A DNA stretch of 64,000 bases from Zygnema circumcarinatum. Taxonomy: Eukaryota; Streptophyta; Zygnematophyceae; Zygnematales; Zygnemataceae. The position numbers and the translations under genes are program-made. Below the pieces are notes generated by a model. That model did not search any database. It was not told the DNA's origin and saw only the letters and a list, made by a program, of their open reading frames with translations. The DNA lies in NCBI GenBank assembly GCA_037447605.1, contig CM074804.1:4389911-4453910 (forward strand), read 5' to 3'. This document shows, piece after piece, positions 45,894 through 58,829 of this stretch (the stretch's first letter is position 1; every line of letters starts with the position of its first letter).

Positions 45894-48800
45894 ATGGAGG
45901 AGGAGGAGGAGGAGGGAGGCGGCAGAAGTGGCGATCATGTTGGCGTTGGAGAGGAGACACGTGTCAACATTTCGGAAGTTCCTGTGAAAGACCTGCCTCT
46001 GTTGACGCTTCGCTTGGAGGCGACTCCATCACCTTCTCGCCACAGTATGGCAAAAGCACACGTGCATTTAGTAGAGGGAAAGGAAGTTAAACACTCATTT
46101 CAATCTTGCATTTTTATTTTTTAAATCATTATTGCAATACTTCAAATTTTTATCGTGGAATTTTTTTTTTCGTAGCAAATATGGGCCTTCTTTAAATGTA
46201 TCATCACTACATATTGCTCGGAGCTTCTTATGTCACTGTTCGAATTGGGCTGCTTGAATTCATGCCTGATTCATGAATTTGAAAGACGGATGAAGCTTAA
46301 TGCTGGCATTGATTGCTCTCTCTCTCTCTCTCTCTCTCGCTCTCGCTCCCTCTCTCTCTCCCACTCCCACCTCCCCCCTCCCTGCTGAAGGTGAGGAAAA
46401 TGAGAGGGAGGTCTACCTGAGCTGCTCTTCGGAGGATGACGACTTTATGAGCGCCAGAGCAGGTGGGGTACCGTTGGTAACACGGCACCTTTATGTCTTT
46501 GAAATGATGTCTCCCTCTCTCTCGCGCTCTCGCTTCCCCCCTAGCACAGTGGATTATGGCAGCGACGCCATCAACCTCTATGTCAAGAAAATTGCGCTTC
46601 TGACTGAAATAGTTGCTTCCAGGTTCCATGTCGTCTTTTCCAAAACAGTCTGCTATTAGCAGTTCCACAGTTTGTGGTTTTACCACTATTTTCCCACCAG
46701 TGTTGGAATTTTGTTTGATCGCCACTTCTTTACTTTCAGTTACATAGTGCGATTTTTTATTTTTTAAACGACTTCCGCTAATTCTTCAGTGTCTTAATAT
46801 GGGTTCAATCGACATTTTCCAAATTCTAATGTTTACTGATCTCAATTGTTTTGCATGACGCATAGACACTTTATCCCAGCGGAGCGTCTCCAGTTACCGC
46901 TCAAGCCCCTACAGTGGAGACGTTTTCTCCTTCAAAGAGTCGCCTACTTGGGCTGGAAAAGGGAGGGAGGTAGAGGGGGATAGGGAGGCCCTGGTTGAGG
47001 GTTGGCGAAAGAAGGGAGAGGAGAGACGAGGAAGGAAAGTTGAAAGGGAGGGAGAGCCGGGAGAAGCTAGCAGCTCTAATGGGATGCTGGAATGGAAAGC
47101 ATTTTCTGGTGGAGATAAAGTGTTCCCAGCGTCCAATGGAGACCAAGGAGGGAAGGCGAGCCATGAAGTTTTGAAGGGGCAGGATGGGGAGAGAGGAGAA
47201 GGCTGGAAGGATGGGCTAGAGGGAGGAGAAAAGGGTGAGGGGGAGAGACAGAATGAACATCAGAAGGTTAAGGAAAGGAGAGTGAAGGGGAGCTGGAAGA
47301 ACGCTAGCCATCATCTTCTCCATGCAGCAAAGCTCTTCAACAGGAAAGAGAAGGAAAAAGAGGGAGAGGAAAAGAGAGGGATAGGGAAAGGGAGGGAAGG
47401 CGGGCTGAAAGAGAAGGTGGTGAGAGTGAGGGAGAGGCCGAAGGAGAAGGTGCAAGCGAAAGGAGTCAAAGTGTTGGGAGAGGATGACGTCCCAAGCGAT
47501 GACACCGTTGTTGAACGGAATCTGGCCACAAAGAACCGATACTGGAAGCCGTGGCACGTGTTACAGAAACGAAAGGGCGTTTCAGAGAATGGAATGGAAG
47601 ACATGGAGCATAATCCTTCGGAGAATGGAGGAAGAGATGAAGGTAGGATTAGATATGTCTGCAGGAGATTTCTATGCTGTTGAATTTTGGAAGTTCGAGT
47701 GTTAGAGGTATTTGGGCATCATCGGAGCCGTTTTCTGTGCTTGGTTATAAAAATAGGTTTTCCTGTGTAGTTTTTGTTTATTCATGCATAACGCTTTCGA
47801 TATGAGGAATATAAAGCATTGTGAAACTGTAATGCAATGTAGAAGCAGATTTTCAGAGGGTCTCAGGCTTTGTTGAATTGTTGAGATCTGTGAAGGTTCT
47901 CCACGGGATGCTGCAGGAACTGGAGATCCGAAAGGTACTCTTTCCAGGGTCCATCTCCCTCTAACTGAGATAAAGGAAGTGGGACATCCCCATTTAGTGG
48001 GTGAAAGAAGTCCTCAAGATGATACCATTCAGCCTCCAAAGGACGACGCAGCTGAGATTGTACCCTTAAGGCGTGAACTCCCAAGCACTGATCGGCCGAA
48101 TGAGAAAGGTCCTACGGACGGATCTATTAATCGCGAATTCGACCTGGATACGGGTTTTAAGAGTGACGGTGAACTGGAGGTTTCCATGTCGGAGTCCAAA
48201 GGAAGCTTGTGTTGGCCGGGACGGAATTCTTCACGGCGATCTATTGAGTTTGGGAGGGCGATTTCCTCTAAGGAGGAGGAAGAAGAGAGAGTCTCTAGGA
48301 GGCGGTCTAAGCGGCTTCTCTCTTCGAAGCGTCTACTATCACTATCTTGGAAGAGCGAGAAATCCTCCAAATCCAGTGGGAGAAGCGAGGGAGAGAGTTC
48401 CCGTGCGGATAAAGGTGCATGAGACAGACAGAAACTCGTCTACTTGTAAATTGGGGGTTTGCTTTAAAGGGCTATTTCGCATATAATATTGATTTTCTGC
48501 ACTTGGCTTTGGGGTTTGAGAAGGCAAGAGTTGAAAGTATGGGTGTGCTAGGTAAGAATGAGTGGAAGTTAGATAGGCTGTGGGGGAGGTGAAGTACAAG
48601 CCGAGAAGCGAGTTATGTGTATCTGTTAATACAAAACAATAAGTGTCTACAGTTATGGAAGACAGAACGGACTTCTTAAACTGATGGATGTTGTGGTGGA
48701 TTCTAGGTAAAGCAATGTCTTATTTATGATTTTATGTGTTTTACAAAGTTCTCTCACCCCTTTCTCTTGTCCCATCTCTCTCATCCATGCACTCTTCCTT

Positions 48801-51800
48801 CCTCACTCTCTCCAACCCTATCCCCCTCCCATGCCTTCCCTCCCTAAGGAGACTCAATTGTAGCGATCAACAGCTAACTCCATCAATGCAGTTATACGGG
48901 AAGAACTACAATAGCATAGACTAGTGAAGTGTATATTCCCCAAATACTCTTATATTCCTTCCCTCTTCGTCACTCTGAAAACGTTTCCAAAAGCCATTCG
49001 CTGGCTATTTCGCTGTGTCGCTGGCCACAGCACTGTAATATTTCATGCGATCGCTTCATCAGCATTCCGTTTGACTGAGCCCTGTTTCGATACAACATGG
49101 AACCTTTTTCCCAAATGTCGCTTCTATGCAGCTCCCTCGAGGAGGCAGCTTCTCCTCAGGCCGCCAGCTGGCACGCAGAGGCCCTGCTGCTCCCCTGAAC
49201 ATCCTGTGGAGAATTCGTGGGCTGCCTGCAACCCTGCAGGGATTCGTGTGAGAGGGAGGAACTACCTCTTGTGAGTGGGAGGAGGGGAAGAGGAAGGAGG
49301 GTGGAGGGAGGGGGAAGTGGGGCGTGTGAGTGGGAGAAGGAGAAAGAGGAGAGGGAGGGAGGGAGGGGTGGGGGTGAGGAGGGGGTCGGTGGGAGGAAGG
49401 ACAGTAGGGGGGAGTCGGGTGAGTGGCAAGAAGGGGAGAAGGCGGGGGGATGTGGAAAGGGGAGGTCCTGTGAGTGGGAGAAGGAGAGAGGGGAGAGGGG
49501 GGGAGGGGCGGCGGGGGTGAGGGTGGGGTCGGTGGAAGGAAGTACATTAGAGGGTAACCGAGCAAGTGAAAGGAGGACGAGAGGGGAGAGGGAAGGGAGG
49601 AAGGGGGAGGAGGGAGGAAGTATGAGTGAGAGGAGAGAAAGCGGGAAAGACCGGAGATTGGTGTAATGGGGCAAGAGTGGGGAGTTGGGGTCGTGTGAGT
49701 GAGTGAATGGAGAGAGGGGGGGCTAGATAGGGAAAGGGGGGGGTCGTGTGAGCTGGAGGAGGGGGAGAGAGGGGGGGCACGTGGAGAGAGGGAAAAGAGA
49801 GAATGGTGGAAAATGATGGTGCGGGGAGTAAAGGATGAGTTTTTATCTAAAGCATAAAGTATACATTGATCCGTTTTCCTTTCTTTTTCCAGCCTAGTAT
49901 CCTTATGCTGCTTCTTTCCCTGGTCTGCTGCGGGTTTTCTTGGGGTGTAGAGATAATGTTAAGGTCCATTCTGAGAGCTATTCGGTATACGAGCCCTTCG
50001 GATTTGACGTATTTTTTCAGCCGAAGAAAGTTCATCATCTTGCTCAGCATGTAACTCTGCCGCTCCAACATGAGCGTCGACGAGAGGATGGCATCCCGCA
50101 AATGCTTGTTGTCAATGTGCAGGTTAGTTTCCTGCAAACCGTAAAAACCTTCAAAAATAATTTACAAACAACAAACTACAAACCAAACGTGCTGAAAAAA
50201 GTTTACAGAAAAACCTTGCTCACAGACCTCCCCTCCTTCAAGCTTCCTGCTTTCGCTTGATCCAGCATAAACCCTTAAACTTTCCGAAATTGCAGAAAAA
50301 GGTAGAGCCATAAAGTTCATATAGATCTTGCATCCTTTACACTTTTTTATTTTTCTGCTTTGACCTCTGACGACAATGAATGCGCACTATTGCATATACT
50401 ATACTATATACTATTACTATTTTTGCTGCACTATTGTTGGGTGTCAGATTCCGCTCTATGCTCCGACTTTCCGCACAACAGTCGGTTCAGATGGAGAAGG
50501 TCTCAGCCTTGTGTTTTATTTCAAGCTCGGAGAACGTTTTCAGCAAGAGGCCCCTCCCTATGCGAGAGAGCTCGTTCGTGTGAGTAGTACTACGGCTACG
50601 GAAATAATTCAACTCGTAACCCTAAATTTTTATAAACTTAAAATATTTAAAAGTTCAAATGTAGACCTTAAGAGTCCAAATCTAAGTCTCAGGGCATTCT
50701 CCATTGCGGGGAGTGGAGTTGAGTTCAACTCGATTTGGCGTTTTTGAGCTCTCCGTTGAACTCAGGTGTTCCTATGTGGCGCCTACGTGGCGATCGGTCA
50801 AGAGAGTCAAGTTCAGTCCACCTCTTGACCCTGTTGTGCACAACTCTTGGAGGAGAACGAATGAACGACTGCGAACGTGGTGACAAATTTGCGAGAGTCA
50901 ACGACAAGACCAGCGCTTATTTCCATCTTGCGAGGGAATAATATGCACGTGGCGACTTCGTATTGGGTAACTCAAATTGTCAATGGAGAGGCTCGAAGCA
51001 AGGAGGTCGAGTTAAGAAAGAGTTGAATTCAATTCGACTCGCCCGTAATGGAGAATGGCCCTTAAAATTTTCGAAAGATATGCTTAAAATTCAAGTAGTT
51101 AGCTTTGAGCTTCAAAGAAGGTCATGCCGAAATCTCCGTAATTCACGACTAAACTTGAATCAATTAAAACTACCTTGAAAAGCAGCTCTAGCATTTAGAA
51201 AGAATTTAGAGTTGAACTCCGTGATAGCCCCACTAATAGATTTGTTTGACCAAAGCCAGATCAACCCTAAAGCTTCAAAACCACAAAAACCCGAATTTGA
51301 CCAAACCCGAAAGCACGCCAATTTCTAGTCCAAGAACCCGAACATAGGAAAATCCCACTTTCACTTGAAATTGTGAAATCTGAGAAGGTTCCCGCCTTGA
51401 GACAACTCTTTCAGTCCTTTTTGTGTGCTTCAGAAATTCATGGCGGACGAGAAGGAGGGAGTGAAACGGAGGTGGGGAGCAGTGGGTTCCGTTTCCGTTA
51501 GAAATCGGTTGAAACTGATTGTGCAGCTCATAGATTGGGGGGAGGGTTTTGGGCCGAGTGAGAAGCGTTTCCTTGAAGGCTGGAATGGAAAGCCTGTCCT
51601 CACAACTCCCGAAGAATATTTCTATGAGGTAAGAACATGAAGTTATTCTAAAAGCAAATGATGTGTAATTGATGGAAGTTCCCCGTGTCCTGTTCTACAC
51701 CACAGAAAAGCTCCCCTTCTATTCTATTTTGCTGTATTTAAGTCTCGTACTGGAAAGAATTTAGACTTTTTCTCGCACATTTTTCTCCTCTCAAAGGAGC

Positions 51801-52414
51801 TGAGGTGACGCACCTTGGATTTTCTTGCACCTTGTGTCCTGAGGGAGTGGTCTTCTTTGCTGAAGGGAGAGTTGATCTGGGAGGCGCACAGGGATCCAAT
51901 TATTTGGAGGTGGATCTTGACATCCACCGCTACGGGTTGATCTGCCGCAGCGCTCTGTACGCCTTCAAGGAGCGCTTCAAGCACTGCAGCTATGACATGG
52001 CTCTCGTCATACAGGTCAGCGCTTGGGGAAAATAACAATGGGAAATGAGGAGAGAGAGAGAGAGAGAGCAGAAAGCAGACAGCAGAGAGAGCAGAAAGTG
52101 CAGTGTGAGAGAGAGAGACAGACAGAGAGACAGAGAGTGAGAGAACGGATTTTTGGGATTCTAAAAAGTCTTAAGTTGTTAAGGTGCTTGTTTGTTCGTG
52201 AGAAATCCTGCACAGGTCGGACCCATCGCAACCTTCTCCCTCTCTCTCCCACTCTCTCTCGGCCTCTCTCTCCCCTCCCCGTCCCTCCCTCCCTTGTTTT
52301 GTGTGAAATGGACTACAGGGCAATTCTCCCGAGGAGCTCCCTGAGTTCGTGCTCGCATGCGCCCGTGTCTGCCAGCTGGACTTCAGTGGTGCTGCCACGT
52401 TGGCAACAGAGTAG
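45894..52414 (+). CDS. CW14/EDR2-like DUF1336 protein
   Basis: DUF1336 (EDR2 C-terminal domain) proteins are plant-enriched; EDR2 itself restrains defence-associated cell death, while CW14-type members lack its PH and START domains and are poorly understood. Ten exons join in phase: 45894-46044, 46391-46462, 46866-47642, 47917-48414, 49132-49270, 49951-50122, 50448-50579, 51434-51628, 51892-52014 and 52319-52414. They total 2355 nt, or 784 aa. Residues 1-500 are low-complexity, charged and Ser-rich, with no START-like sequence. DUF1336 starts near residue 525: NPAGIRVRGRNYL, VYEPFGFDVFFQPKKVHHLA, GIPQMLVVNVQIPLYAPTF, GEGLSLVFYFKLGERF, NRLKLIVQLIDW, NGKPVLTTPEEYFYE, GSNYLEVDLDIHRYGLICR and PEFVLACARVCQLDF. 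An in-frame ATG at 45792 could extend the start. Family secure; role unknown. Confidence 0.93.
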
Positions 52415-53562
52415 GGCTGTCTGTTGGGTTTGGGGATTGTAAAGTAGTGAGGAACCATGTATGGTGTATGTATGTATGCTATGTATTTAAGGTGAATGTG
52501 CAGAATATATTTTCAAAGAGGGGATAGGCAGCCTTTTGGCAGGGGATGCTTGGAAAGTGGAGTAGGGAAGATTTTAGGATTCGCTCACACCTCTTGCATT
52601 TGCATGTGGTAAATAATATTTGCGGCCACTTTTCACGTATGAAGTTCAGCTAGCAATCGCAGACTCCTCTTGTAAACTGGCGGATTTGCATGTGTTTCCT
52701 TTCAGAGTCGAGTGGTTTATGCTGATTCACAAAAGGTTCGCTGGTAACCTGTACCTAGTCAAGCTATTAATGACACCAGGGCAGTAATCGGCAAATGATT
52801 GTACTCGCAGATAGTGCAATAATATTTACATATACAACACTGATATTGCTGACATGCTGAAATAGTAACGTCAATGTAAATTATTGTCGTAAAACCCACA
52901 ATGCCACTGCGAAATTTCGAGTCGCACAAGCTGGCGTAAGCCCGTGCCGTACAGCCCTCAGCGCGTGCGCAGGCCACGGATCGGAGCGGCCTTCAACGCG
53001 CCGTGACAGGCCGTCACGCATTCACATGTCCAGATTCCGACGACTGCTAGAACTGTTTACTGCGTCTCCATGCGCAATCGCCAGAACTGCGCGCACAGAA
53101 CTTGTCGTTCCGCGCGACGGCGCATGGAACGCGGCGCGCTGCATGGCCCGGCGCGACCCGCCGCGAGCGAGCGCAGAGAGAGAAAAGGAGAGAGCGGGAG
53201 AGGGCGCATGCGCTCGCGCGGGGAGCTGCCACGTCGCGGGCGAGCGCAGGGGTGCACGACATCCGGCCGATATAGCGCGGGCGGCGGGGGCCGTTAGAGC
53301 GTCGGAAGGGACGCCCGAGGTGCGTGCTGCTGTTGCTACGTGGCGTAGGCAGCAGGACGTCAGCCATGGCTGGCTGAGTGGGGTAGCAGTAGCAGGAGGT
53401 AGCGCAGAATTCCCTCCCTCCCTCCCTTCCTGCCTCCCCCGCCATCGCCTTCTCCAGCAGGAGGCAGCAGGTGGTACTTGTCGTGTGCATATGCTGTCTC
53501 GAGTCCTTATTGCGCGCGTAGGTCAGTTTCGGGTTCCGTAGAGCAGCGCAGAGCAGGGCAGC
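52415..53562. other. Intergenic DNA upstream of the esterase-like gene
   Basis: The first 500 bp are AT-rich and probably hold the CW14-like 3' UTR. From about 52920 the DNA turns GC-rich, suggesting the promoter or 5' UTR of the next gene. Open frames there are compositional and no gene was recognised. Confidence 0.5.
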
Positions 53563-56500
53563 ATGGAGAGGGCGAGCGATCTCAATGGCGTGCTGACCAT
53601 GGACCTGCGGTGGCTGGCGTGCGTGAAGAGCCGCGTGTACATGATCCCGTCCTCGAGCGAGCGCGCAGACCGCGAGAGCTACCAGCCCGTGCTCGACCTC
53701 ATCGGGGACTCCAGCGTCGTGCTCATCGGGGAGGGGTAGGGTTCAGGGCCGGTGGGAGGGGCTGGATTTAAGGAAATTTGGGAAGGGGGGAATCGTAAAG
53801 AGGTTAAGGGGAAGGGTGGAGGGAGACGATAGGGATCAAGAAAAAAGACGGGGCAGAGAGGAAGGGACAAGGCTTCAGGGAAAGAAATAGGGGATGGGTC
53901 TCAGGGGAAACGAGGGGGGCGGGGGTCGCGGGGGACAGAAGTGTCAGTGGAAGAGGGGATTTTCGAAGGTAGAATTTCCGAGAGGGGAAGAGGGGAAGAG
54001 GGGAGGCGGTAGGAGGGAGGGAGGGAGAGAGGGCCTGGTTGGAAGGAAGGAGTGTGGGGGGAGGTAGAGAGGTGGAAGGAGAGTGGAAGGTCGGAGACTG
54101 GGAGAAGATGGTTTGAGGGATGGGGTTGGAACTGAGAAATTAGGGCTTTATTGTTTTTAGGGTTATTAGGGGATGTGGGAGGGGCTGACGGGAGGAGGGG
54201 AGGATGAGAAAGAGAGAAACAGAGAGGGAAGGCAGGTGCTGTGTAAGGGGCCAGGGGCGGAGGAGATGAAGGGACAGGGTGGGGAGGAAAGGGGGAGGGA
54301 GAGGAGAGAGAAAAGAAAGAGAGGGGGAGAGAGAGCGGAGGGGATGTGAGGAGGGCTTTTAGATAGCCACCGTGAGCGGGCTCTACTTCGTTTTTTCTCT
54401 GATGGGATATTTGGTTATTTTTTTCCCTCAGAACACACGGAACAGCAGACTTTTTCCAAGAGAGGCAGAAGATCACCAAGTGGCTCATTGAGGAAAAGGT
54501 AAAGCTTCTGTAACGTTTCAATTATTGGATGGTGAATGATAAATTTTACGAACCTCTGATCCTATTTGGATATTTCTTTCCTTTATGTTCTCAAACATTT
54601 CAATTGTGGACGAACTCAGGATGGAAAAGAAAATGTTTTTCCATTCTTTCTTCTTTTTCTGTGCGTGATTTTTTGTTTTTTTCAGAATTTCACCATGCTT
54701 TGCGTGGAAGCTGATTGGCTGGACGCCCAGAAATGTCACTGCTATGTTCAAAACTTGGAGCACGTCGCCTCTGCAGAAGAGGCGCTCTCCGGATTTCAGC
54801 GGTTTCCTTCGTGGATGTGGCGAAATAAAGTGCGTTTTTTCAATTCTTTTTGAAAATGAGATATAGTCAATCTACGGCACATCTGTATGGGGATTTCATA
54901 TTTCTGAAATTTCAGGAGGGGCCAGAGTTCAGGGAGGGTGTGGTTTGTTGTAAAGGCGAGAGAAGAAAGAGGGGAGAAAGTCGGGAAGGGAGGAGGGGTA
55001 CTGAAGTACAGCCAAACAGATTTGACTTCCGTCTTGTGAATGTTGGCTGTATTCACCTGATCTTCTTTCATGGAGGATATGACCCTCTCTTACTTTTAGA
55101 GCAGTGGAGACCTCCTGAAGCTAAGAGACAGTTGCTTTCAAACTTCTAGCGGAAGCAGGTCAAGGCCTATATAATTCGTTAAGGAAAAAGCTGTTGCGTG
55201 TAGAGTCTTTCCGTACTGCTAACCAGCTAACCAACCACATGCATGCCAGTAATGAAGGTGCAATGATGATGATAAGAATGACGACGTTGTTCGAGCTAAT
55301 GTTGAAGCTAAAAAAAAAAAGGCGTTTTCATGTGTTTTGCCGTCAAGCAACAGTGTGTTTCAGTATTTTGGAAGCTTGTAAATTGCATGTCACTGCAGGT
55401 CATGAGGTCTTCTTTTTTGTGTTTTCTCAAGATTTCTAACCATTTTTTAGTTGTTCTCCATCATTGTGCACGTGTGGATAGATTCATGCAGCGGTACTGA
55501 ACTCATCACTGTGTATGTGGGGCAACGGAAGAGAGTGAGGAGTAAGAGTGAGAAGGTACAGATATAGCGGAGGGTAGAGATTTACTGGAAAGGGGCTGAA
55601 GGCTGGGGAGAAGAGAAGCATACAAGAAGATAGGAGGTGGAAGGGAGATAGTGGAAAGGGGAGGGGAAGAGAAGAGAGTGCGAAGGAGGGAACGGGAGAG
55701 AGAAATTGCAAAGAGACATACGGAAAGAAAAATAACATACAGAGAGCGAGTAGAGAGAAGGATAGAAGAGAGATAGAGAGAGAGATAGAGGGAGCGGGAG
55801 GGAGAGAGGTGGGGTTGAAATCTGACTTACCTTTGCAGGGGACATTCCAAACGTCGCTTCACTTTTTTCACCTCGTACCCACTTTGTCGTTCAAAAACAA
55901 CATGAAAATAAAATCTTCAACCCTCTCTCCCCTCACTCCCTCCCTCCCCGTCCTCCCTCCTTTCCTCCCTTCCCCTCCGTTCCTTCCTGTTTTTTTCCTC
56001 CCTGTCCCCCCCTCCGCTCTCTCTCCATCTCTCCCCCCCCTCCCCACACACAGGAAGTGAAGCAGTTCTTGGAGTGGCTCCGAGATCGCAACAGCAAAAT
56101 TCTCCGTCAGGCGGAGGAGGGAGGCGACAAGAGAGAGCAAATGGAGAAGCTGGTGGGGTTCTATGGACTGGACATTTACAGCATGCAGGCGTCTCTCTTG
56201 GCTCTCAAAAGTTACTTGGAGGAGAAATATCCGGAAATTGCGAAGAAGGTTTTGGAGCATTACGATGACCTCTCTGTGCGGGGAGTACCGGCCCTTAGAG
56301 AGGACAGTCCGGACTTGCGGGACTTAGCCAACAGTCCGGTCGTGGAGCAGCTGCTGAGCATGTTGGAGCAGGTGAGCTGTCGAAGTTACCATAAGAGATG
56401 TAGGGATTGATTGACTATGGTTAATAAGGTATTGCTCGTTAAATCGCTAGCTCCCTAAGCGGGATTAAAGCTGCATTTTTTGCTAAACGAGAAGGATTAT

Positions 56501-58829
56501 TTCTGAACAAGCGGCATCTGAAAGTATGCTATCGTTAGAGAGACTGTTGTTCCATGTCGAGATACAGTGCTGTTTTGAGGTGTGTCTGCAATCCGGAAGT
56601 TTTTTGTGTCTTTTTGAAGGAGTTGGACCTTCGGGGGTTTCGCGGTTTCTAATGTTTTGGTTACGCTTTGGGTTTTAGGACTTTGACGATTAGTTGATTC
56701 CTCTCTTGGTTTTGTTTCCCTGACTGTAGGCAGGAAAAAAGCTTTTAGAGGAACCATGCAGCGAAGATGCTCGCGTTGCCTCCGACTTGTACTTCTACGC
56801 TCAGCAGGTGAGATCTCTCTCTCTTTCTCACTCTTTCTCGCTCGTTCTCACTCTCTCTCTCCCTCTCTCCCTCTCCATATTTCTCTCTCCTCTCCGCCTC
56901 CACCTGAACGCGCATCCGACGGCAGCGCGTGATGGTCGGAATGGAGGCGCCTCCAGTTCCAAGCAGCCGCTTACTTAGCCGCTATTGTTAAGCCGCCAAT
57001 TTGTTAGTCAATTTAGTCACACTTTTTTAACCGCGGGAAAAAAAATAGTCATGGGCATAAGATCCATTTTCTAATTTCTTCATTCGTGCGTTTTCGTCGC
57101 ATTGTGCTTCTGTACTACAATTCATACACCCCCTCCACCCCTCGCCTATTCACTCGTCCCTCCTCGCCCTATCTCCTCTGTTCCCTTTCCCACCCCCCTC
57201 TCGCCATCTTCTCTACTCTTCCTCCACTCTTACTCGCACTCTCCGCCTATCCCTTTCTCCCCTTTTTCCCTCTTCTCTTGACCTCCCAATTTCCCCTGTT
57301 TTATCCTTCCCCGCCCTTCCCTTCCTTTCTCCCTGCTCTCTCCCCTCTCCACCCCTTTCCCTCATCCCTGTCTCTCCCTTTTCCTCCCTCGCTCTTCCCC
57401 TTTTTCTCTCTCTCCCCTCTTCCCTCACCTCCCCCTCCTCTCCCTCCCCTTCTTCCGTCCCTCCGCCCTCCTCCACCCTCTCCGCCGGTCCCCATCCACA
57501 ACCCCCTCCAATCTCCCCTTCTCCCTTCATATTTCTCCGTTTCCCTCCCTCCCTCTCGCGCTCCTCTCTCAACCCATCCCCCCCTCTCTCCCACCCCCCT
57601 CTCCCCCCCCATCAGAACGCCCGCATCATGGCGAACGCCCGGTCGTACTACCGCGCCCTCCTTCAGGGCGGGCAGGCTGCATGGAACGTGCGCGAGCAGC
57701 ACATGTTCCAAACCTTCATGGCGCTGCTTTCGCACGTGCGCTCACCCCCCGGCGGGCGCAAGGCCCCCGCGAAGGCGGTGGTGTGGGCGCACAACGTTCA
57801 CGTTGGGGACGCACGGGGGATGGAGATGGGCTGGAAGGGTGCGCTTAGCCTCGGCCAGATGGTGCGGGAACGTTCCGGACTCGCCTCCGTCAGCGTCGGA
57901 TTCAGCACCTACGAGGTGGGGGAGGGGGGGGGGGGAGAGGGGGAACTTGAGGGAAGAGGGAAAGGGCTTTAAACAAATCCTTCATTCGTAAAGTTAGTTC
58001 ATCGTGTTTCTGTAAGTTGAAGGGTGGAGTTTTGGCTTGACTAGCCCGTGTTTGTTTACTTCGTCCTTCCTTTGGTATTTTTAGTTCTTGTATTGATAAC
58101 CTTTCATTTGAAGGAGTGTTTTGGGAGGGGGGTCCAACGGCAGGGCACTCTCACAACGGCGGACGAGTGGGGTGGAGAGCCGAAGACGTATACGCTGAAG
58201 CCCGCGAAGCTGGGCAGCTATGAAGAGATTTTTCATAGTCTTGAGCTTCCAAGGTTCGTGCTGCATCTCGGTTCGGTTCCTTTCAAGGACCCCACCTTGC
58301 TTCAGGTACTTTCCTTTTTCCGAATAACCTTATGTACTCTCTCTCTCTCTCCCCCCCCCCTCTCTCTCTCTCACTCTCTCTCTCTCTGTCTTTCTTTCCC
58401 CCCACTCTCCCTACCTCCCTTCCACTCTTCTTCTCTCTCTCCCTTTCGCCCTCTTATCTCCCTCTCACCCACTCTCAAATACTAACTTTTTGCATGTGAG
58501 CATGTCACCTTTTACTGCAAGTTTAATCCATTTCTCCGTCATGGAGTACGGGAAAGGAGGCGGCTACATGCCTAAATTGCTTTATCAAGCGTATAGATTG
58601 CGATGGTTATCTTCAGAAGGTTATTTTTTTTGTGTTGAATGAACTTGAACCATTAACTCGGCTTACTCGCAATCACGTGGAAACGGATTTTTGCGGTTTC
58701 CAGCGTGAAATAGGCGTGCTCTATAAGCCCGATAAGGAAGACATGTGCCACTACTTCCATGCGAAGCTCTCCGACCAGTTCGACGTCATCATCCATATCG
58801 ACAAGTCGCATGCCGTGGAACCGTTGTGA
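53563..58829 (+). CDS. Erythromycin-esterase-family protein
   Basis: Bacterial members hydrolyse macrolide lactones or related esters; the substrate of eukaryotic homologues is unknown, and resistance should not be assumed. Eight exons join in phase: 53563-53735, 54432-54498, 54686-54829, 56054-56371, 56730-56807, 57616-57915, 58144-58305 and 58704-58829. They total 1368 nt, or 455 aa, a family-typical length. Conserved active-site regions are present: VVLIGEGTHGTADFFQERQK (Glu and His near residues 57-61), FTMLCVEADWLDA, and VVWAHNVHVGDARG with the second catalytic-region His. RFPSWMWRNKEV, FYGLDIYSM, NARIMANARSYYRALL and VREQHMF also match the family. No signal peptide is evident. Introns are purine-rich after donor 53735 and pyrimidine-rich before acceptors 56054 and 57616. 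All key residues I can see are retained, so it is probably an active hydrolase. Confidence 0.92.

Noticed and set aside
46544-46610. Possible extra exon in the CW14-like gene after a good acceptor (ccccctag)
   Set aside because: It reaches a stop quickly in the required phase, while joining 46462 directly to 46866 keeps the frame open for 259 codons.
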